The position numbers and the translations under genes are program-made. Below the pieces are notes generated by a model that searched no databases, was not told where the DNA came from, and saw nothing but the letters and a program-made list of their open reading frames with translations. Positions 17,789-27,372 of a DNA stretch of 64,000 nt are shown here, one piece after another; within the stretch, counting starts at the first letter, position 1; every line of letters starts with the position of its first letter. This DNA comes from Xenococcaceae cyanobacterium MO_188.B32. GTDB lineage: Bacteria > Cyanobacteriota > Cyanobacteriia > Cyanobacteriales > Xenococcaceae. The DNA is taken from assembly GCA_030065635.1 (NCBI GenBank), contig JASJDJ010000006.1, positions 1 to 64,000 on the forward strand, given 5' to 3'.

Positions 17789-19162
17789 ATGACTGCCAAT
17801 GGAGTTAAACATAGTGAACTACGTCAGCTAGTTCGTACCCAATTAGAACTATTACTGAATCAAGGAAACTTAGAGGGAGCAAAAGCTCTTTTAGTTCCCG
17901 TACAACCTGTAGATATTGCCGAAGCGATCGAAGGGTTGCCAGAATCAATGCAAGTAATTGCTTTTCGTCTACTGTCTAAGACGGAAGCGATCGAAGTTTA
18001 TGAATATTTAGATTCTGCTATTCAGCAAGCTTTAATTCAAGAATTTAAACGGCAGGAAGTACTAGATATAGTTGATAAAATGTCTCCTGACGACCGCGCT
18101 AGATTGTTTGATGAACTCCCTGCTAAAATCGTTCGCCGTCTTTTGGCACAACTTAGTCCGGGAGAACGCCAAGCTACTGCATTACTATTAGGCTACGAAG
18201 AAGATACGGCAGGGCGAATTATGACCCCTGAGTATATCTCTCTAAAAGAGACTTTGACCGTTACTCAAACCTTAGAGAGAATTCGTAGTTTAGCCAATGC
18301 TTCCGAAATTATTTACTACTTATATGTTACCGATGCCTTCCGTCATCTTACAGGGATCGTCTCTCTACGAGATTTAGTTATTTCTTCTCCCGACACACCT
18401 CTTAGTGAAATTATGACCCGTGATGTGGTTTCAGTTCATACCGATACAGACCAAGAAGAAGTAGCCCGTACCATTCAACGCTATGATTTACTGGCAGTAC
18501 CCGTTGTCGATCGCGAAGATCGTCTGGTAGGAGTAGTTACCGTAGATGATGTTATTGATATTTTAGAAAAAGAAGCTACAGAAGACATTTATGCTTTAGG
18601 AGGCTTGCAATCCGATGGTGATAACTATTTCCAAACTAATTTACTTACCGTTGCCCGCAGAAGAGTAGTTTGGTTATTTGTCTTATTATTAACCAATACA
18701 GTTACAGGTACGATTATTCGTTCTCAAGAAAACCTACTCCAGCAAGTAGTTACCCTAGCAGCCTTTATTCCTCTCTTAACAGGGACAGGGGGGAATGTGG
18801 GAGCGCAATCTTCTACCGTAGTTATTCGGGGCTTAAATACCGAAGAAATTACCGATATGGGGCCTGGAAAAGTGGTTTTTCGGGAAGCTTTGGCAGGAAT
18901 ACTATTAGGGGCTATTTTAGGTATCCTGGCGACAATCTGGGCTTATTGGCTACAGGGAAATCTATTTGTGGCTATATCTGTGGGTATTAGTTTAATCGCG
19001 ATCGCCCTTCTCGCTTCTGTAGCTGGTTCTGCCTTACCTTTTCTGTTTCGTTCTCTAGGACTCGATCCTGCTTTGATGTCTGCTCCTTTTATTACTACTG
19101 TTGTAGATGTTTTAGGAGTTTTAATTTACTTTAATATTGCCAAAGTAATTTTAGACTTGTAA
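17789..19162 (+). CDS. mgtE: Magnesium transporter MgtE
   Basis: The 457-residue protein has the full MgtE architecture: an N-terminal MgtE_N superhelix (residues 15-135, with KMSPDDRARLFDELPAKIVR), two CBS domains (about residues 145-265, MTPEYISLKETLT and IMTRDVVSVHTDTD) and a five-helix membrane domain with LLTGTGGNVGAQSSTVVIRG, the conserved pore segment. The cytosolic domains sense Mg2+ and gate the channel. A strong ribosome-binding sequence, GGGGGAGG, lies 5 nt before ATG 17789. I saw no magnesium riboswitch in the leader. Confidence 0.96.
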   Translation: MTANGVKHSELRQLVRTQLELLLNQGNLEGAKALLVPVQPVDIAEAIEGLPESMQVIAFRLLSKTEAIEVYEYLDSAIQQALIQEFKRQEVLDIVDKMSPDDRARLFDELPAKIVRRLLAQLSPGERQATALLLGYEEDTAGRIMTPEYISLKETLTVTQTLERIRSLANASEIIYYLYVTDAFRHLTGIVSLRDLVISSPDTPLSEIMTRDVVSVHTDTDQEEVARTIQRYDLLAVPVVDREDRLVGVVTVDDVIDILEKEATEDIYALGGLQSDGDNYFQTNLLTVARRRVVWLFVLLLTNTVTGTIIRSQENLLQQVVTLAAFIPLLTGTGGNVGAQSSTVVIRGLNTEEITDMGPGKVVFREALAGILLGAILGILATIWAYWLQGNLFVAISVGISLIAIALLASVAGSALPFLFRSLGLDPALMSAPFITTVVDVLGVLIYFNIAKVILDL

Positions 19163-19187
19163 CTGATAACTAACAACTAACTACTAA

Positions 19188-21728
19188 CTAGCTCATTGCC
19201 ATAATAGCGCGATCGCGTCCCTGAGCTTTCGCTTCATAAAGTGCTTTATCCGTAAGCAAAATTAGTAATTCTGGAGAATCTTCTTTGGTAGGAATTATCG
19301 TAAAAACTCCTATACTAAGAGTGACATAGTTATCTACTGAAGACTTATGATGGATAATTTTTAGGCTTTTAACCCCAAGACGAATTTTTTCAGCTATTTT
19401 CATGGCTCTAGCTTCATCTGTATTGGGTAGAATTACGGCAAATTCTTCTCCTCCATAGCGAGCAATCAAATCTGTAGGGCGTTCTAAAAGACAATCGATA
19501 GTCAAAGCTACCTGTTGTAAACAATAATCTCCAATCGGATGACCGTAAGTATCGTTGTAGAGCTTGAAATAATCGATATCACACATAATTAGAGATATAG
19601 GCAGATTTTCTTGTCTTGCTATTTGCCATTGTTGCAATAAATAATGATCGAATCGACGGCGGTTTGCTACCTGAGTTAAGCTATCTAAAATACTCAGTTG
19701 CTCTAATTCCTGATTGGCTTGATGAAGAGCTATTTCTGCTTTTTGACGTTCGATAATTTCTTTGTGTAATTGAGATTCTACTAAATCTGCGTGTTCTGTG
19801 GTTGTCTCTAGCATAATTTCTAAGTCTATCTTTTCCTGCTTCACCTCCTCTAGTTCTGCTCGTAAATTCTCAATATGCAATAGCAGCTTTTCTTTTAAAA
19901 TGTTTTCTTCTAAATGAAAGTGGCAATCTTCTCCTGGTAAATCGCATACTTTTGCTAGTTCGGCAATAATCAAAGCTTCCATACCATAACAGTCTATGGG
20001 TTTAGAAACTAAATATCCTTGACCGTATTGACATTTCAGTACCTTTAGTTGAGCTAATTGATTAGCTGTTTCTATCCCTTCAGCAATTACATCCATACCT
20101 AAGTTGTACGCAAGGGAAATGATGGCGCGAACAATACTCAATTTTTCACTGTTAACTTCAATCCTACTGATAAAAGAACGATCGATCTTCAGAGTATCAA
20201 ACGGAAACAAATGAAGATACGTTAAAGATGAGTAACCAGTCCCAAAATTATCTAAAGCTAACTCAATTCCCAAACTTTTAAGCTCTTTGAGTATAGTAAT
20301 TGTCGATCTGGGGTCTTCTACTAACGAGCTTTCGGTAATTTCTAACTTGATATTACAAGGCTGAATGTTAGTCTCTTCAATAATTTGTCGTACTTGCTCG
20401 ACAAAGTTAACTCGTGCTAGTTGTTTGCCAGAAATATTTACATTTACTTTCCAATTAGATAGCTCGGCAAACTGGAGTTGCCAAGCGCATATCTGACGAC
20501 AAGCTTCTCTGAGTATCCATGAACCGAGAGAAACAATTAATCCTGTTTCTTCAGCTATGGATATAAATTCAGTAGGAGGAATAAATCCTCGTATCGGATG
20601 TTGCCAACGAACTAAAGCTTCAAACCCGATAATTTGTTTAGTAGCCAAGGCGATAATTGGCTGATAGTATATTTGAAGTTCTTGGCGTTCTATTGCCCAA
20701 CGCAGATCGTTTTCTAGTTGTAGTGCATTTATATTATCTGCATACATAGTCTCTGTAAAAACTTGGTAATGAGTTTGACTATGTTTTTTGGCATTAGACA
20801 TTGCTAGTTCCGCATCCCGCAGCAAATCTTCTGGTTGGGTGTACTCGGTCTTACCCATAGCAACGCCAATATTGGTATCGATAACAATTTCATAGCCACT
20901 AACGTCAAAAGGCAATTTTAGCTCTTGATAAATTCGCTCGGCAATGTTTTGAACATCGTTTTCAGATTGAATATTCTGTAGTAAGACAGCAAACTTCTCT
21001 CCGTCTATACGAGCAATTAAATCTTGAGAACGCAAACAATTTCTCAATTTATCGGCGATCTCTACCAAAATTCGCTCGCTTAACAGACGCTCAAAATTAC
21101 TGTTAATTACCTGAAGGCAATCGATTTCTATAAGTAAAACAGCAAATAAATAATCCGAACACTTATGGGTGGCAAGAATTGACTCTTGAATTAGCTGTAA
21201 AAGCAGCTTTTGATTTGGTAATTGAGTTAATCGATCGTATAAACTATGGTTTAAAGACTCTTCTTCTGTTAGTTGCTCTTTAATATAATCCGACACCATT
21301 ATAGGTTTAGAAGATATATTTTGCTCCTTCAAGCAGTTGGCTTTTTGCTTGAATTCAACCTGGAAATCTTCACAGATATCGACTTGACTGAGAAATATTT
21401 CTACCTCATTAACCTCTGCATAATCGAGAGAGGCGATCGCCAAGCATAATTCATCTGGTGGTAAAGCTTCAATTTGTTTCGATAATCTACCATCCAAAGA
21501 TTTAGCCCAATCTGCCAACAAAGGTATATTTTCTTTATTCCCTAAAACTCGTTCGGCTACAGCATTAAAAAACAAACAATTGTCGCGATCGTCAAAGATG
21601 ACTACAGCCTGATTAATAGTTTCAATTATAGATATTAAATTTGCAGAAATTTTAGCCAAGGTCAGTTCTTGCCCTTTTTTGTGCTTCAGTTGCATCAAAT
21701 AAATCATGTTGTTGTTATCTATTTTCAA
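19188..21728 (-). CDS. GGDEF-EAL-GGDEF cyclic-di-GMP protein
   Basis: The 846-residue protein opens with a PAS-like region (residues 20-100, ETINQAVVIFDDRDNCLFFN). GGDEF domain 1 (about 165-320) has the signature altered to IDGEKF near residue 241, so it is probably inactive as a cyclase. The EAL domain (about 335-585) has FEALVRWQHP near 369 and FGTGYSSLTYLHLFPFDTLK, consistent with c-di-GMP phosphodiesterase activity. A coiled coil rich in Glu and Gln follows (about 615-680). The second GGDEF domain at the C-terminus has an intact ARYGGEEFAVIL near 757. It has no membrane segments. Its stop faces mgtE's stop, 25 nt away. Confidence 0.93.
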   Translation of the reverse strand: MKIDNNNMIYLMQLKHKKGQELTLAKISANLISIIETINQAVVIFDDRDNCLFFNAVAERVLGNKENIPLLADWAKSLDGRLSKQIEALPPDELCLAIASLDYAEVNEVEIFLSQVDICEDFQVEFKQKANCLKEQNISSKPIMVSDYIKEQLTEEESLNHSLYDRLTQLPNQKLLLQLIQESILATHKCSDYLFAVLLIEIDCLQVINSNFERLLSERILVEIADKLRNCLRSQDLIARIDGEKFAVLLQNIQSENDVQNIAERIYQELKLPFDVSGYEIVIDTNIGVAMGKTEYTQPEDLLRDAELAMSNAKKHSQTHYQVFTETMYADNINALQLENDLRWAIERQELQIYYQPIIALATKQIIGFEALVRWQHPIRGFIPPTEFISIAEETGLIVSLGSWILREACRQICAWQLQFAELSNWKVNVNISGKQLARVNFVEQVRQIIEETNIQPCNIKLEITESSLVEDPRSTITILKELKSLGIELALDNFGTGYSSLTYLHLFPFDTLKIDRSFISRIEVNSEKLSIVRAIISLAYNLGMDVIAEGIETANQLAQLKVLKCQYGQGYLVSKPIDCYGMEALIIAELAKVCDLPGEDCHFHLEENILKEKLLLHIENLRAELEEVKQEKIDLEIMLETTTEHADLVESQLHKEIIERQKAEIALHQANQELEQLSILDSLTQVANRRRFDHYLLQQWQIARQENLPISLIMCDIDYFKLYNDTYGHPIGDYCLQQVALTIDCLLERPTDLIARYGGEEFAVILPNTDEARAMKIAEKIRLGVKSLKIIHHKSSVDNYVTLSIGVFTIIPTKEDSPELLILLTDKALYEAKAQGRDRAIMAMS

Positions 21729-22192
21729 ATAACGATTACTACTGAAAACATAATTTTTATTAAAATGAAATAGTTAGCATATATGCCTATATATAGATTG
21801 ACAGACCGAGATAACTTTTGATAACTGAATAAATACGGATTGATGATTATAGATACGGTAAAATTAATCAGAAAAAATTAAAACTGTCAGGATTCTGATA
21901 ATTTTATTTGAATTTTGGGGAACTATAGTAGATGTAAGGTTTTAGAATAATTTTTTAGGTTTATTTAGATATAACGCCAAAATCAGCAATCATTAGCCCA
22001 AACAATGTTGCTAAATTCAACTTATATATTTCAATCTCAGTTATCTTTTATACTTTTATACTTTTTATTTTTAAAGACATCAGCACTGTCTATTTCAATA
22101 ATTTTGAAGTAGTTTTGTTTGCACTTCTGCTTACGCTATAGCTCCAGGAGTAGAAATAATTATGTTATTTATGGGTTTATTAATGCACCAAA
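21729..22192. other. 464-bp spacer with no gene recognised
   Basis: This AT-rich stretch lies upstream of both the GGDEF-EAL gene and the STAS-like gene, so it must hold their divergent promoters. I see no long open frame, no strong hairpin and no repeat. The only short coding-like piece, near 22170, is not convincing. Confidence 0.6.
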
Positions 22193-22537
22193 ATGGAAAT
22201 CATAACTAAAAACTACAGCTTAATATACGATCGATCGACAAAAGTTATCACTTGTGAAGGTTCTCTTCGATTAAAAGGAACAGAAGAATATTTACCAATT
22301 ATCAACATTCTCAATAACGTTATCGAACAAGAACCCCCAGAAGTAATTCTCAACTTAGAAAAATTACAATTTTTAAATAGCTCTGGTCTTAGTATACTCT
22401 CAAAATTTATAATTAATGTCAGAAAGAAAAAAAATATTCAAATGGTAGTATTAGGCTCTAAAGATATTCCCTGGCAACAGACATCTTTAAAAAATTTACA
22501 AAGACTTATGCCAGCTTTAAAACTAGAATTTATCTAA
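22193..22537 (+). CDS. STAS-like protein (slr1659-type)
   Basis: The 114-residue protein has an N-terminal beta-rich part (YSLIYDRSTKVITCEGSLRL) and an STAS-like core (VILNLEKLQFLNSSGLSILS), where the Ser-Ser-Gly matches the anti-sigma-antagonist phosphorylation loop. STAS domains act as phosphoswitches or scaffolds. It resembles the slr1659 superfamily of cyanobacterial regulators. The 3' end overlaps the convergent transporter gene by 4 nt. No partner kinase is adjacent, unless the GGDEF-EAL gene transcribed away from it is functionally linked. Confidence 0.75.
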   Translation: MEIITKNYSLIYDRSTKVITCEGSLRLKGTEEYLPIINILNNVIEQEPPEVILNLEKLQFLNSSGLSILSKFIINVRKKKNIQMVVLGSKDIPWQQTSLKNLQRLMPALKLEFI

Positions 22538-23430
22538 CCAGTAAAATTCAAAAACCATAGAATTAAAGGAATAGTTAAAAAACTCATTAAAGTAGACATA
22601 ATAATTGTTCGAGCAACAAAATTATTATCTCCCTCAAATTCTGTTATTAATACTAGAGAACTTACTGCTGTCGGCATCGAACTTTGTATAACTAAAACTT
22701 GTAGATTTAAATTATTTAAATGTAAGTTATTCCCTACAATATAAGCAATTAATGGAGCTAGCAGTAAGCGCATAAATACAGACATTAATTCTTTAGTACC
22801 AAATTGCCAACGAGTTTTGGTAAGTTGTATTCCTAATAAAAGTAGTGCAAGAGGAATAGCAGCTTCTCCTAGTTTATGAATACTTGTAGACAATTGAAGC
22901 GGAAGATTTAGTGAATATATCCGCCAAACTAGACCGATTAAAATTGACCAGACAAGAGGTGACTCTAAAGCTCTACGAATTCCATAAAAAATAGTTTTTC
23001 CTTGTAATAATATAGGTCCAAGACAGAACATAAAAATACTCGAACAAATCATATATAATATGGCTATTTCTAGTCCGACAAGCCCTAAAGCAAAAGTCGT
23101 AATTGGCAATCCCATATTACCGTTGTTAGGAAATAGTACGGTGGCCATAAAAGCTGTTTTTGTCGATGAAGCCACATTAATAATTTTGCTAATAAGTAAA
23201 ACACTGAGATAAACCAAGCAAGATGTAATAGTAAAACCTATTAATAAGCCAGTGCCACTTTCAACAGAAATATTCGTTTGATAAAAACTATCAAATATTA
23301 AGGCGGGGTATAAGATATAAAGAGTTAGTAAAGAAATAGTTTGAATTTGTATCGGCAAAGTGTAACCCGCTAGCAAGCCGACTAGAATAATTAGCATCAC
23401 GGGAACAACCGCAGAAAAAATAGAGGTCAT
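22534..23430 (-). CDS. AEC-family (auxin efflux carrier-like) transporter
   Basis: The 298-residue membrane protein has about ten hydrophobic helices in two five-helix halves. The first half contains PNNGNMGLPITTFALG, the conserved Asn-Gly-Asn-Met-Gly-Leu-Pro segment of the family, and the second has MPTAVSSLVLITEFEGDN near the C-terminus. AEC proteins export or exchange organic anions; the substrate of this one cannot be read from sequence. Length is standard. The upstream spacer (23431-23828) is about 400 bp and holds only a small tandem repeat. Confidence 0.93.
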   Translation of the reverse strand: MTSIFSAVVPVMLIILVGLLAGYTLPIQIQTISLLTLYILYPALIFDSFYQTNISVESGTGLLIGFTITSCLVYLSVLLISKIINVASSTKTAFMATVLFPNNGNMGLPITTFALGLVGLEIAILYMICSSIFMFCLGPILLQGKTIFYGIRRALESPLVWSILIGLVWRIYSLNLPLQLSTSIHKLGEAAIPLALLLLGIQLTKTRWQFGTKELMSVFMRLLLAPLIAYIVGNNLHLNNLNLQVLVIQSSMPTAVSSLVLITEFEGDNNFVARTIIMSTLMSFLTIPLILWFLNFTG

Positions 23431-23680
23431 ATGAATTACTAAATTGGCAAGTCTGAAATGTTGTATAAATTAGTAATATAACCAGTAAATTCTTTTTTGC
23501 GCTTCAACCCAGGCTAACAAACTCAAAACTAAAGAGCGATTGATGAAGTAGGTGGGTTTAATCGATTAGAAAATGGTTGGGGTAGTTGATAAATAAAAGA
23601 CGACAAGACAATTTCCAAAATTTCATTCTTTTTTGTTTCGGTTTTGTACTTATCTACTTATATCTTTGTCGATGATAATA

Positions 23681-23713
23681 TACGCTAATCATACGCTAAT
23701 CATACGCTAATCA
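23681..23713 (+). repeat. Three tandem 11-bp units in the AEC-PHP spacer
   Basis: TACGCTAATCA is repeated three times without spacers, then a partial unit follows. It lies in the 398-bp divergent spacer between the AEC transporter and the PHP gene. Outside this tract the spacer is AT-rich, and I see no gene or strong hairpin in it. Confidence 0.85.
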
Positions 23714-23828
23714 TACATAATATACTATTAACAGTGTAAGACTGTAGTATTTCTTACTATATCCCTTCTCTCTATTTTATCTTTAGTTTTGTTAAGCTGT
23801 TGATAACAATTAAAAATATTTAGTATTT

Positions 23829-24524
23829 ATGATTGCTTTCTCTCCCTCAATTACACCAACTGCTCGAGATAATAATAGTCTTCGGCAAGTTTGGCGTACT
23901 ATCAATGCAGATAGTTGTCCTCGGTCATACAACTTTCATATGCACACTATTTGTTCTGATGGACAATTAACACCTTTAGCTCTGATTCAACAAGCAATGC
24001 AAATTGGACTTAAAGGTTTAGCGATAACAGACCATCATTCAATTGATGGTTATTTCGTGGCACAAAAATGGTTAAATCAACTTAATAACGAGCGAAACCC
24101 TCTCGTGCTTCCTCATTTGTGGACTGGAGTAGAAATTACCTCTAATTTGCAAGGAGTAGAAGTTCATATTCTCGGTTATGCTTTTGCACCAGAGCATCCT
24201 GCTTTAAAACCCTATCTTCAAGGTTTGACTCCTCAAGGAAAAAGTGCAGAAGCCAGCACAGTTATTGATAGTATCCATCAAGCTGGTGGTTTGGCTGTTT
24301 TAGCTCACCCTGCTCGCTATCGTCGTCCTGCTGCTGAACTAATTCCTTTAATTGCTTATTTAGGCATTGATGGCGTCGAAGCTTACTATGCCTATGGTAA
24401 TCCTCAACCATGGAAACCGAGTAAGGTTCAAACAGAACAAGTCAAACATTTAGCACTTAAATATAATCTCTATACTACCTGTGGCACTGACTCTCATGGC
24501 TTAAATTTATGCCAACGAATTTAA
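23829..24524 (+). CDS. PHP-domain phosphoesterase
   Basis: The 231-residue protein is a single PHP domain. Metal-binding motifs appear in order: NFHMHTICSDGQLTP (motif I), LAITDHHSIDGY (motif II), VLAHPARYR (motif III) and CGTDSHGLNL (motif IV). Relatives include TrpH/YciV-type enzymes that dephosphorylate 3',5'-nucleoside bisphosphates or oligoribonucleotides. The start at 23829 gives a short non-conserved N-terminus of about 35 residues. It stands alone, 137 nt before the end of the convergent sufR gene. Confidence 0.9.
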   Translation: MIAFSPSITPTARDNNSLRQVWRTINADSCPRSYNFHMHTICSDGQLTPLALIQQAMQIGLKGLAITDHHSIDGYFVAQKWLNQLNNERNPLVLPHLWTGVEITSNLQGVEVHILGYAFAPEHPALKPYLQGLTPQGKSAEASTVIDSIHQAGGLAVLAHPARYRRPAAELIPLIAYLGIDGVEAYYAYGNPQPWKPSKVQTEQVKHLALKYNLYTTCGTDSHGLNLCQRI

Positions 24525-24660
24525 ACCCCCCGTGCAAAATTCATTTAATATCCTTGTCAAGGTAGGTAATCGATCGTACATAGATAATCTAGTCTATTGA
24601 ACAAACATTTGTATTTATCTGCAGACTCGATCGACCTAAAAATTAACAATCAAAACTATT

Positions 24661-25305
24661 CTATTTTGCTTGAATCAAATATCCGCAACGGTGTTCCCCA
24701 TTATTAATCCAGTGAGTTCTTTCTACCGTACAATCTGGCAATACTTCGGCGAACATCTCCAATTCATGTCCGCAGACACTAGGATAAGACTCTGCTACTT
24801 CCGAAATAGCACAATTATGTTCTGCTAAAATAAATTGCTGCTTCTTTCCTTGTCGAGAAACCTTATGTAACTCTGCCATATAACCTTCTTCTTGGCGTAA
24901 TTGCATTAATTTAGTGACTCGCTCTTGTAGAGAACCTTCACCAACTCGATCGCGATATTCTAAGGCTTTTTTATGCCACTGTTTTTCTAAAATTTTACTT
25001 ACCTGTTCTTCTCCTACTGTTTCTGCCAAAGCATCCAAAAAAGAAACGGCAAATTCTCCGTAGCGATGGGGAAAGAGCGATCGACCTTTGCGACTCAGTT
25101 GATACAGATGTTGCGGTCGTCCCATACCCTGCTGTATCGATTGATATTCAATTAATCCGTCAGCTTCCAATTCATTGAGATGGCGACGAGTAGCCTGCGG
25201 ACTAATTTGTAAGGCTGTTGCTAGCTGTTGTGCTGTCGCTTCGCCTTGCTTGAGGAGATATTGTAAAATGCTTTGCTTGGTAGACGGGAAACCAGTGGTC
25301 GTCAT
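24661..25305 (-). CDS. sufR: Iron-sulfur cluster biosynthesis repressor SufR
   Basis: I chose ATG 25305, which gives a 214-residue protein beginning MTTTGFPSTKQSILQYLLKQ; an in-frame extension upstream does not resemble the family. A DeoR-like helix-turn-helix lies at residues 12-55 (ATAQQLATALQISPQATRRH). The four C-terminal cysteines are Cys165, Cys178, Cys192 and Cys207, exactly CX12CX13CX14C as in SufR. The [4Fe-4S]-loaded protein represses the suf genes, and cluster loss relieves repression. It is divergent from sufB, and the shared spacer contains a matching operator. Confidence 0.95.
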   Translation of the reverse strand: MTTTGFPSTKQSILQYLLKQGEATAQQLATALQISPQATRRHLNELEADGLIEYQSIQQGMGRPQHLYQLSRKGRSLFPHRYGEFAVSFLDALAETVGEEQVSKILEKQWHKKALEYRDRVGEGSLQERVTKLMQLRQEEGYMAELHKVSRQGKKQQFILAEHNCAISEVAESYPSVCGHELEMFAEVLPDCTVERTHWINNGEHRCGYLIQAK

Positions 25306-25376
25306 CGTCCTATCACTAAATTTAGAGATTGAATACGGTATGGGTAAAAGATTAAGAAAAAAATATTTGACTTTGA

Positions 25377-25390
25377 CAACATCTTTGTTG
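25377..25390. promoter_or_regulatory. SufR operator CAAC-N6-GTTG
   Basis: The sequence CAACATCTTTGTTG is a perfect match to the CAAC-N6-GTTG palindrome reported for SufR binding in Synechocystis. It lies 72 nt upstream of the sufR start and 174 nt upstream of sufB, where it could control both divergent promoters. Confidence 0.85.
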
Positions 25391-25411
25391 CTAATGTAAC
25401 CTACAATAGAC

Positions 25412-25435
25412 TTAAACAACAAATTTATTGTTTAA
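25412..25435. promoter_or_regulatory. Second palindrome, possible weak SufR site
   Basis: TTAAACAA and TTGTTTAA form a perfect 8-bp inverted repeat with an 8-nt centre, 22 nt from the first operator. It is a looser relative of the CAAC-N6-GTTG motif. Two binding sites are known in the Synechocystis suf region, so a second site is expected. Assignment is by position and partial similarity. Confidence 0.5.
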
Positions 25436-25563
25436 ATATAAATAAGGCTACCGTTAACATCTTTATCTCAAATTGTACAAGGAAAAAGAGTTATTAGCCT
25501 TACTCCGACCACAAAAAACCTCAAAGTCTAGAGCAGCAGAACACTAAATATCCATTTATTACC

Positions 25564-27003
25564 ATGAGTGCTACAGTCAAAACTTTAGTCAATCAACCCT
25601 ATAAATACGGTTTTGTTACAGATATCGAGACTGATACTATTCCTCGCGGACTCAATGAAGACGTTATCCGCTTAATTTCCGCCAAGAAGAATGAGCCAGA
25701 ATTTATGCTGGAGTTTCGTCTCAAAGCCTATCGTCAGTGGTTAAAAATGACTGAACCAACTTGGCCTCACGTAGAATATCCGCCTATAGATTATCAAGAT
25801 ATTATTTACTATTCTGCTCCCAAACAAAAGAAAGAGAAACTCAATAGCTTAGAAGAAGTAGACCCCGCTTTACTAGAGACTTTTGAAAAATTAGGTATTC
25901 CTCTCTCTGAACAAAAACGATTGAGTAATGTGGCGGTAGATGCGATTTTTGACAGCGTTTCTGTGGCTACTACTTTTAAAGAAAAGTTAGCAGAAGAGGG
26001 AGTTATATTCTGTTCGATTTCTGAAGCTTTACAAGAACATCCAGAATTAGTGCAGAAATATTTAGGTAGCGTTGTTCCTGTCGCTGATAATTATTTTGCT
26101 GCCTTAAATTCGGCCGTGTTTAGTGATGGTTCGTTTGTGTTTATCCCTAAAGGTGTAACTTGTCCCATGGAATTGTCTACTTATTTCCGTATTAATACTG
26201 GGGATACGGGGCAATTTGAACGTACTCTAATTGTGGCAGAAGAAGGTGCTTCCGTTAGCTATCTAGAAGGTTGTACCGCACCAATGTACGACAGTAACCA
26301 ACTTCATGCTGCGGTAGTAGAGTTAGTCGCTTTGGATAATGCCAATATTAAATACTCTACCGTACAAAATTGGTTTGCTGGCGATGAAAACGGTAAAGGC
26401 GGTATTTACAACTTCGTTACCAAGCGCGGTTTGTGTAAAGGAGTTAATTCTAAAATTTCTTGGACACAAGTAGAAACTGGTTCTGCCATTACTTGGAAAT
26501 ATCCTAGTTGTGTGTTGGTAGGAGATAACTCCGTAGGGGAATTTTATTCGATCGCCCTAACGAATAACAAGCAACAGGCAGATACAGGGACAAAAATGGT
26601 GCATATTGGCAAAAATACCCGCAGTACCATTATTTCTAAAGGAATTTCAGCTGGTAACTCTAAAGGTAGTTACCGAGGCTTGGTGAAAATGGGTGCTAAA
26701 GCCGACGGTGCGAGAAATTATTCTCAATGTGACTCGATGTTAATTGGGGATAATGCCGAAGCCAATACCTTCCCCTATATCCAGGTGGATAATGATAAAG
26801 CAACCGTAGAACACGAAGCTTCTACCGCCAAAATCGGTGAAGAACAATTGTTCTATTTCGCTCAACGGGGTATTTCCGAAGAAGATGCAGTTTCCATGCT
26901 AGTTAGTGGCTTCTGTAAAGATGTTTTGAATGAATTACCGATGGAATTTGCAGCCGAAGCAGATAAGCTATTAAGTCTGAAGTTAGAAGGAACTGTAGGA
27001 TAA
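25564..27003 (+). CDS. sufB: Fe-S cluster assembly scaffold protein SufB
   Basis: The 479-residue protein is complete. Characteristic segments are [20 protein letters not shown] at the N-terminus, [40 protein letters not shown] and the C-terminal [20 protein letters not shown]. SufB assembles clusters with SufC and SufD, receiving sulfur from SufS. In most cyanobacteria sufC, sufD and sufS follow directly. Here 369 nt of non-coding DNA and then nrdB follow, so sufB is separated from its partners. It is transcribed divergently from sufR across a 258-nt spacer with a SufR operator. Confidence 0.97.
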   Translation: MSATVKTLVNQPYKYGFVTDIETDTIPRGLNEDVIRLISAKKNEPEFMLEFRLKAYRQWLKMTEPTWPHVEYPPIDYQDIIYYSAPKQKKEKLNSLEEVDPALLETFEKLGIPLSEQKRLSNVAVDAIFDSVSVATTFKEKLAEEGVIFCSISEALQEHPELVQKYLGSVVPVADNYFAALNSAVFSDGSFVFIPKGVTCPMELSTYFRINTGDTGQFERTLIVAEEGASVSYLEGCTAPMYDSNQLHAAVVELVALDNANIKYSTVQNWFAGDENGKGGIYNFVTKRGLCKGVNSKISWTQVETGSAITWKYPSCVLVGDNSVGEFYSIALTNNKQQADTGTKMVHIGKNTRSTIISKGISAGNSKGSYRGLVKMGAKADGARNYSQCDSMLIGDNAEANTFPYIQVDNDKATVEHEASTAKIGEEQLFYFAQRGISEEDAVSMLVSGFCKDVLNELPMEFAAEADKLLSLKLEGTVG

Positions 27004-27047
27004 TTTTAACTATAAGTTGTTCTCGTTCTCTATGCTGTTAAGAATGA

Positions 27048-27112
27048 GGGTCGGAATAGGGTTCATAACCGCTTGGGGAAACCTCAAGCGAAGATCCCTC
27101 CATAACCGACCC
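27048..27112 (+). ncRNA. 65-nt nested hairpin downstream of sufB (structured RNA or palindromic element)
   Basis: Three stems nest inside each other: GGGTCGG (27048) with CCGACCC (27112), AGGG with CCCT, and CGCTTGGGG with CCTCAAGCG around an AAA loop (8 Watson-Crick pairs plus one G-T pair). It begins 45 nt after the sufB stop and has no T-run after it, so it is not an ordinary terminator. It might protect the sufB mRNA 3' end or be a REP/MITE-like element. The rest of the 369-bp spacer shows no gene. Confidence 0.5.
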
Positions 27113-27372
27113 GAACCTAGAAAAGGGCGATCGGCTACGTGCTCGTTTTGGCTTTTGTTAATTAGACCTTTTGCCAAAATAAATGAGAAATTCAAATTAA
27201 TTCCTTTTACCTTTTACCTTGACTTAACCAAGGTTTATAGGACTTATGCAAGAAGTCTATTAGTCATGAGTAGTGTTTTCAGAGGAAATTTGTTAAGCTA
27301 AGACACTACATATAGAGTTTAGAGCAAATTTATCGAGCTCGAATTATTTTAAATATTGCTATTGTATTACCT

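Noticed and set aside
23681..23713. Short tandem repeat considered as a CRISPR start
   Set aside because: Units are 11 bp with no spacers and no cas genes nearby.
27048..27112. Possible tRNA, since the outer stem is 7 bp like an acceptor
   Set aside because: The interior forms one nested hairpin rather than three arms, and there is no T-loop GTTCRANNC or CCA.
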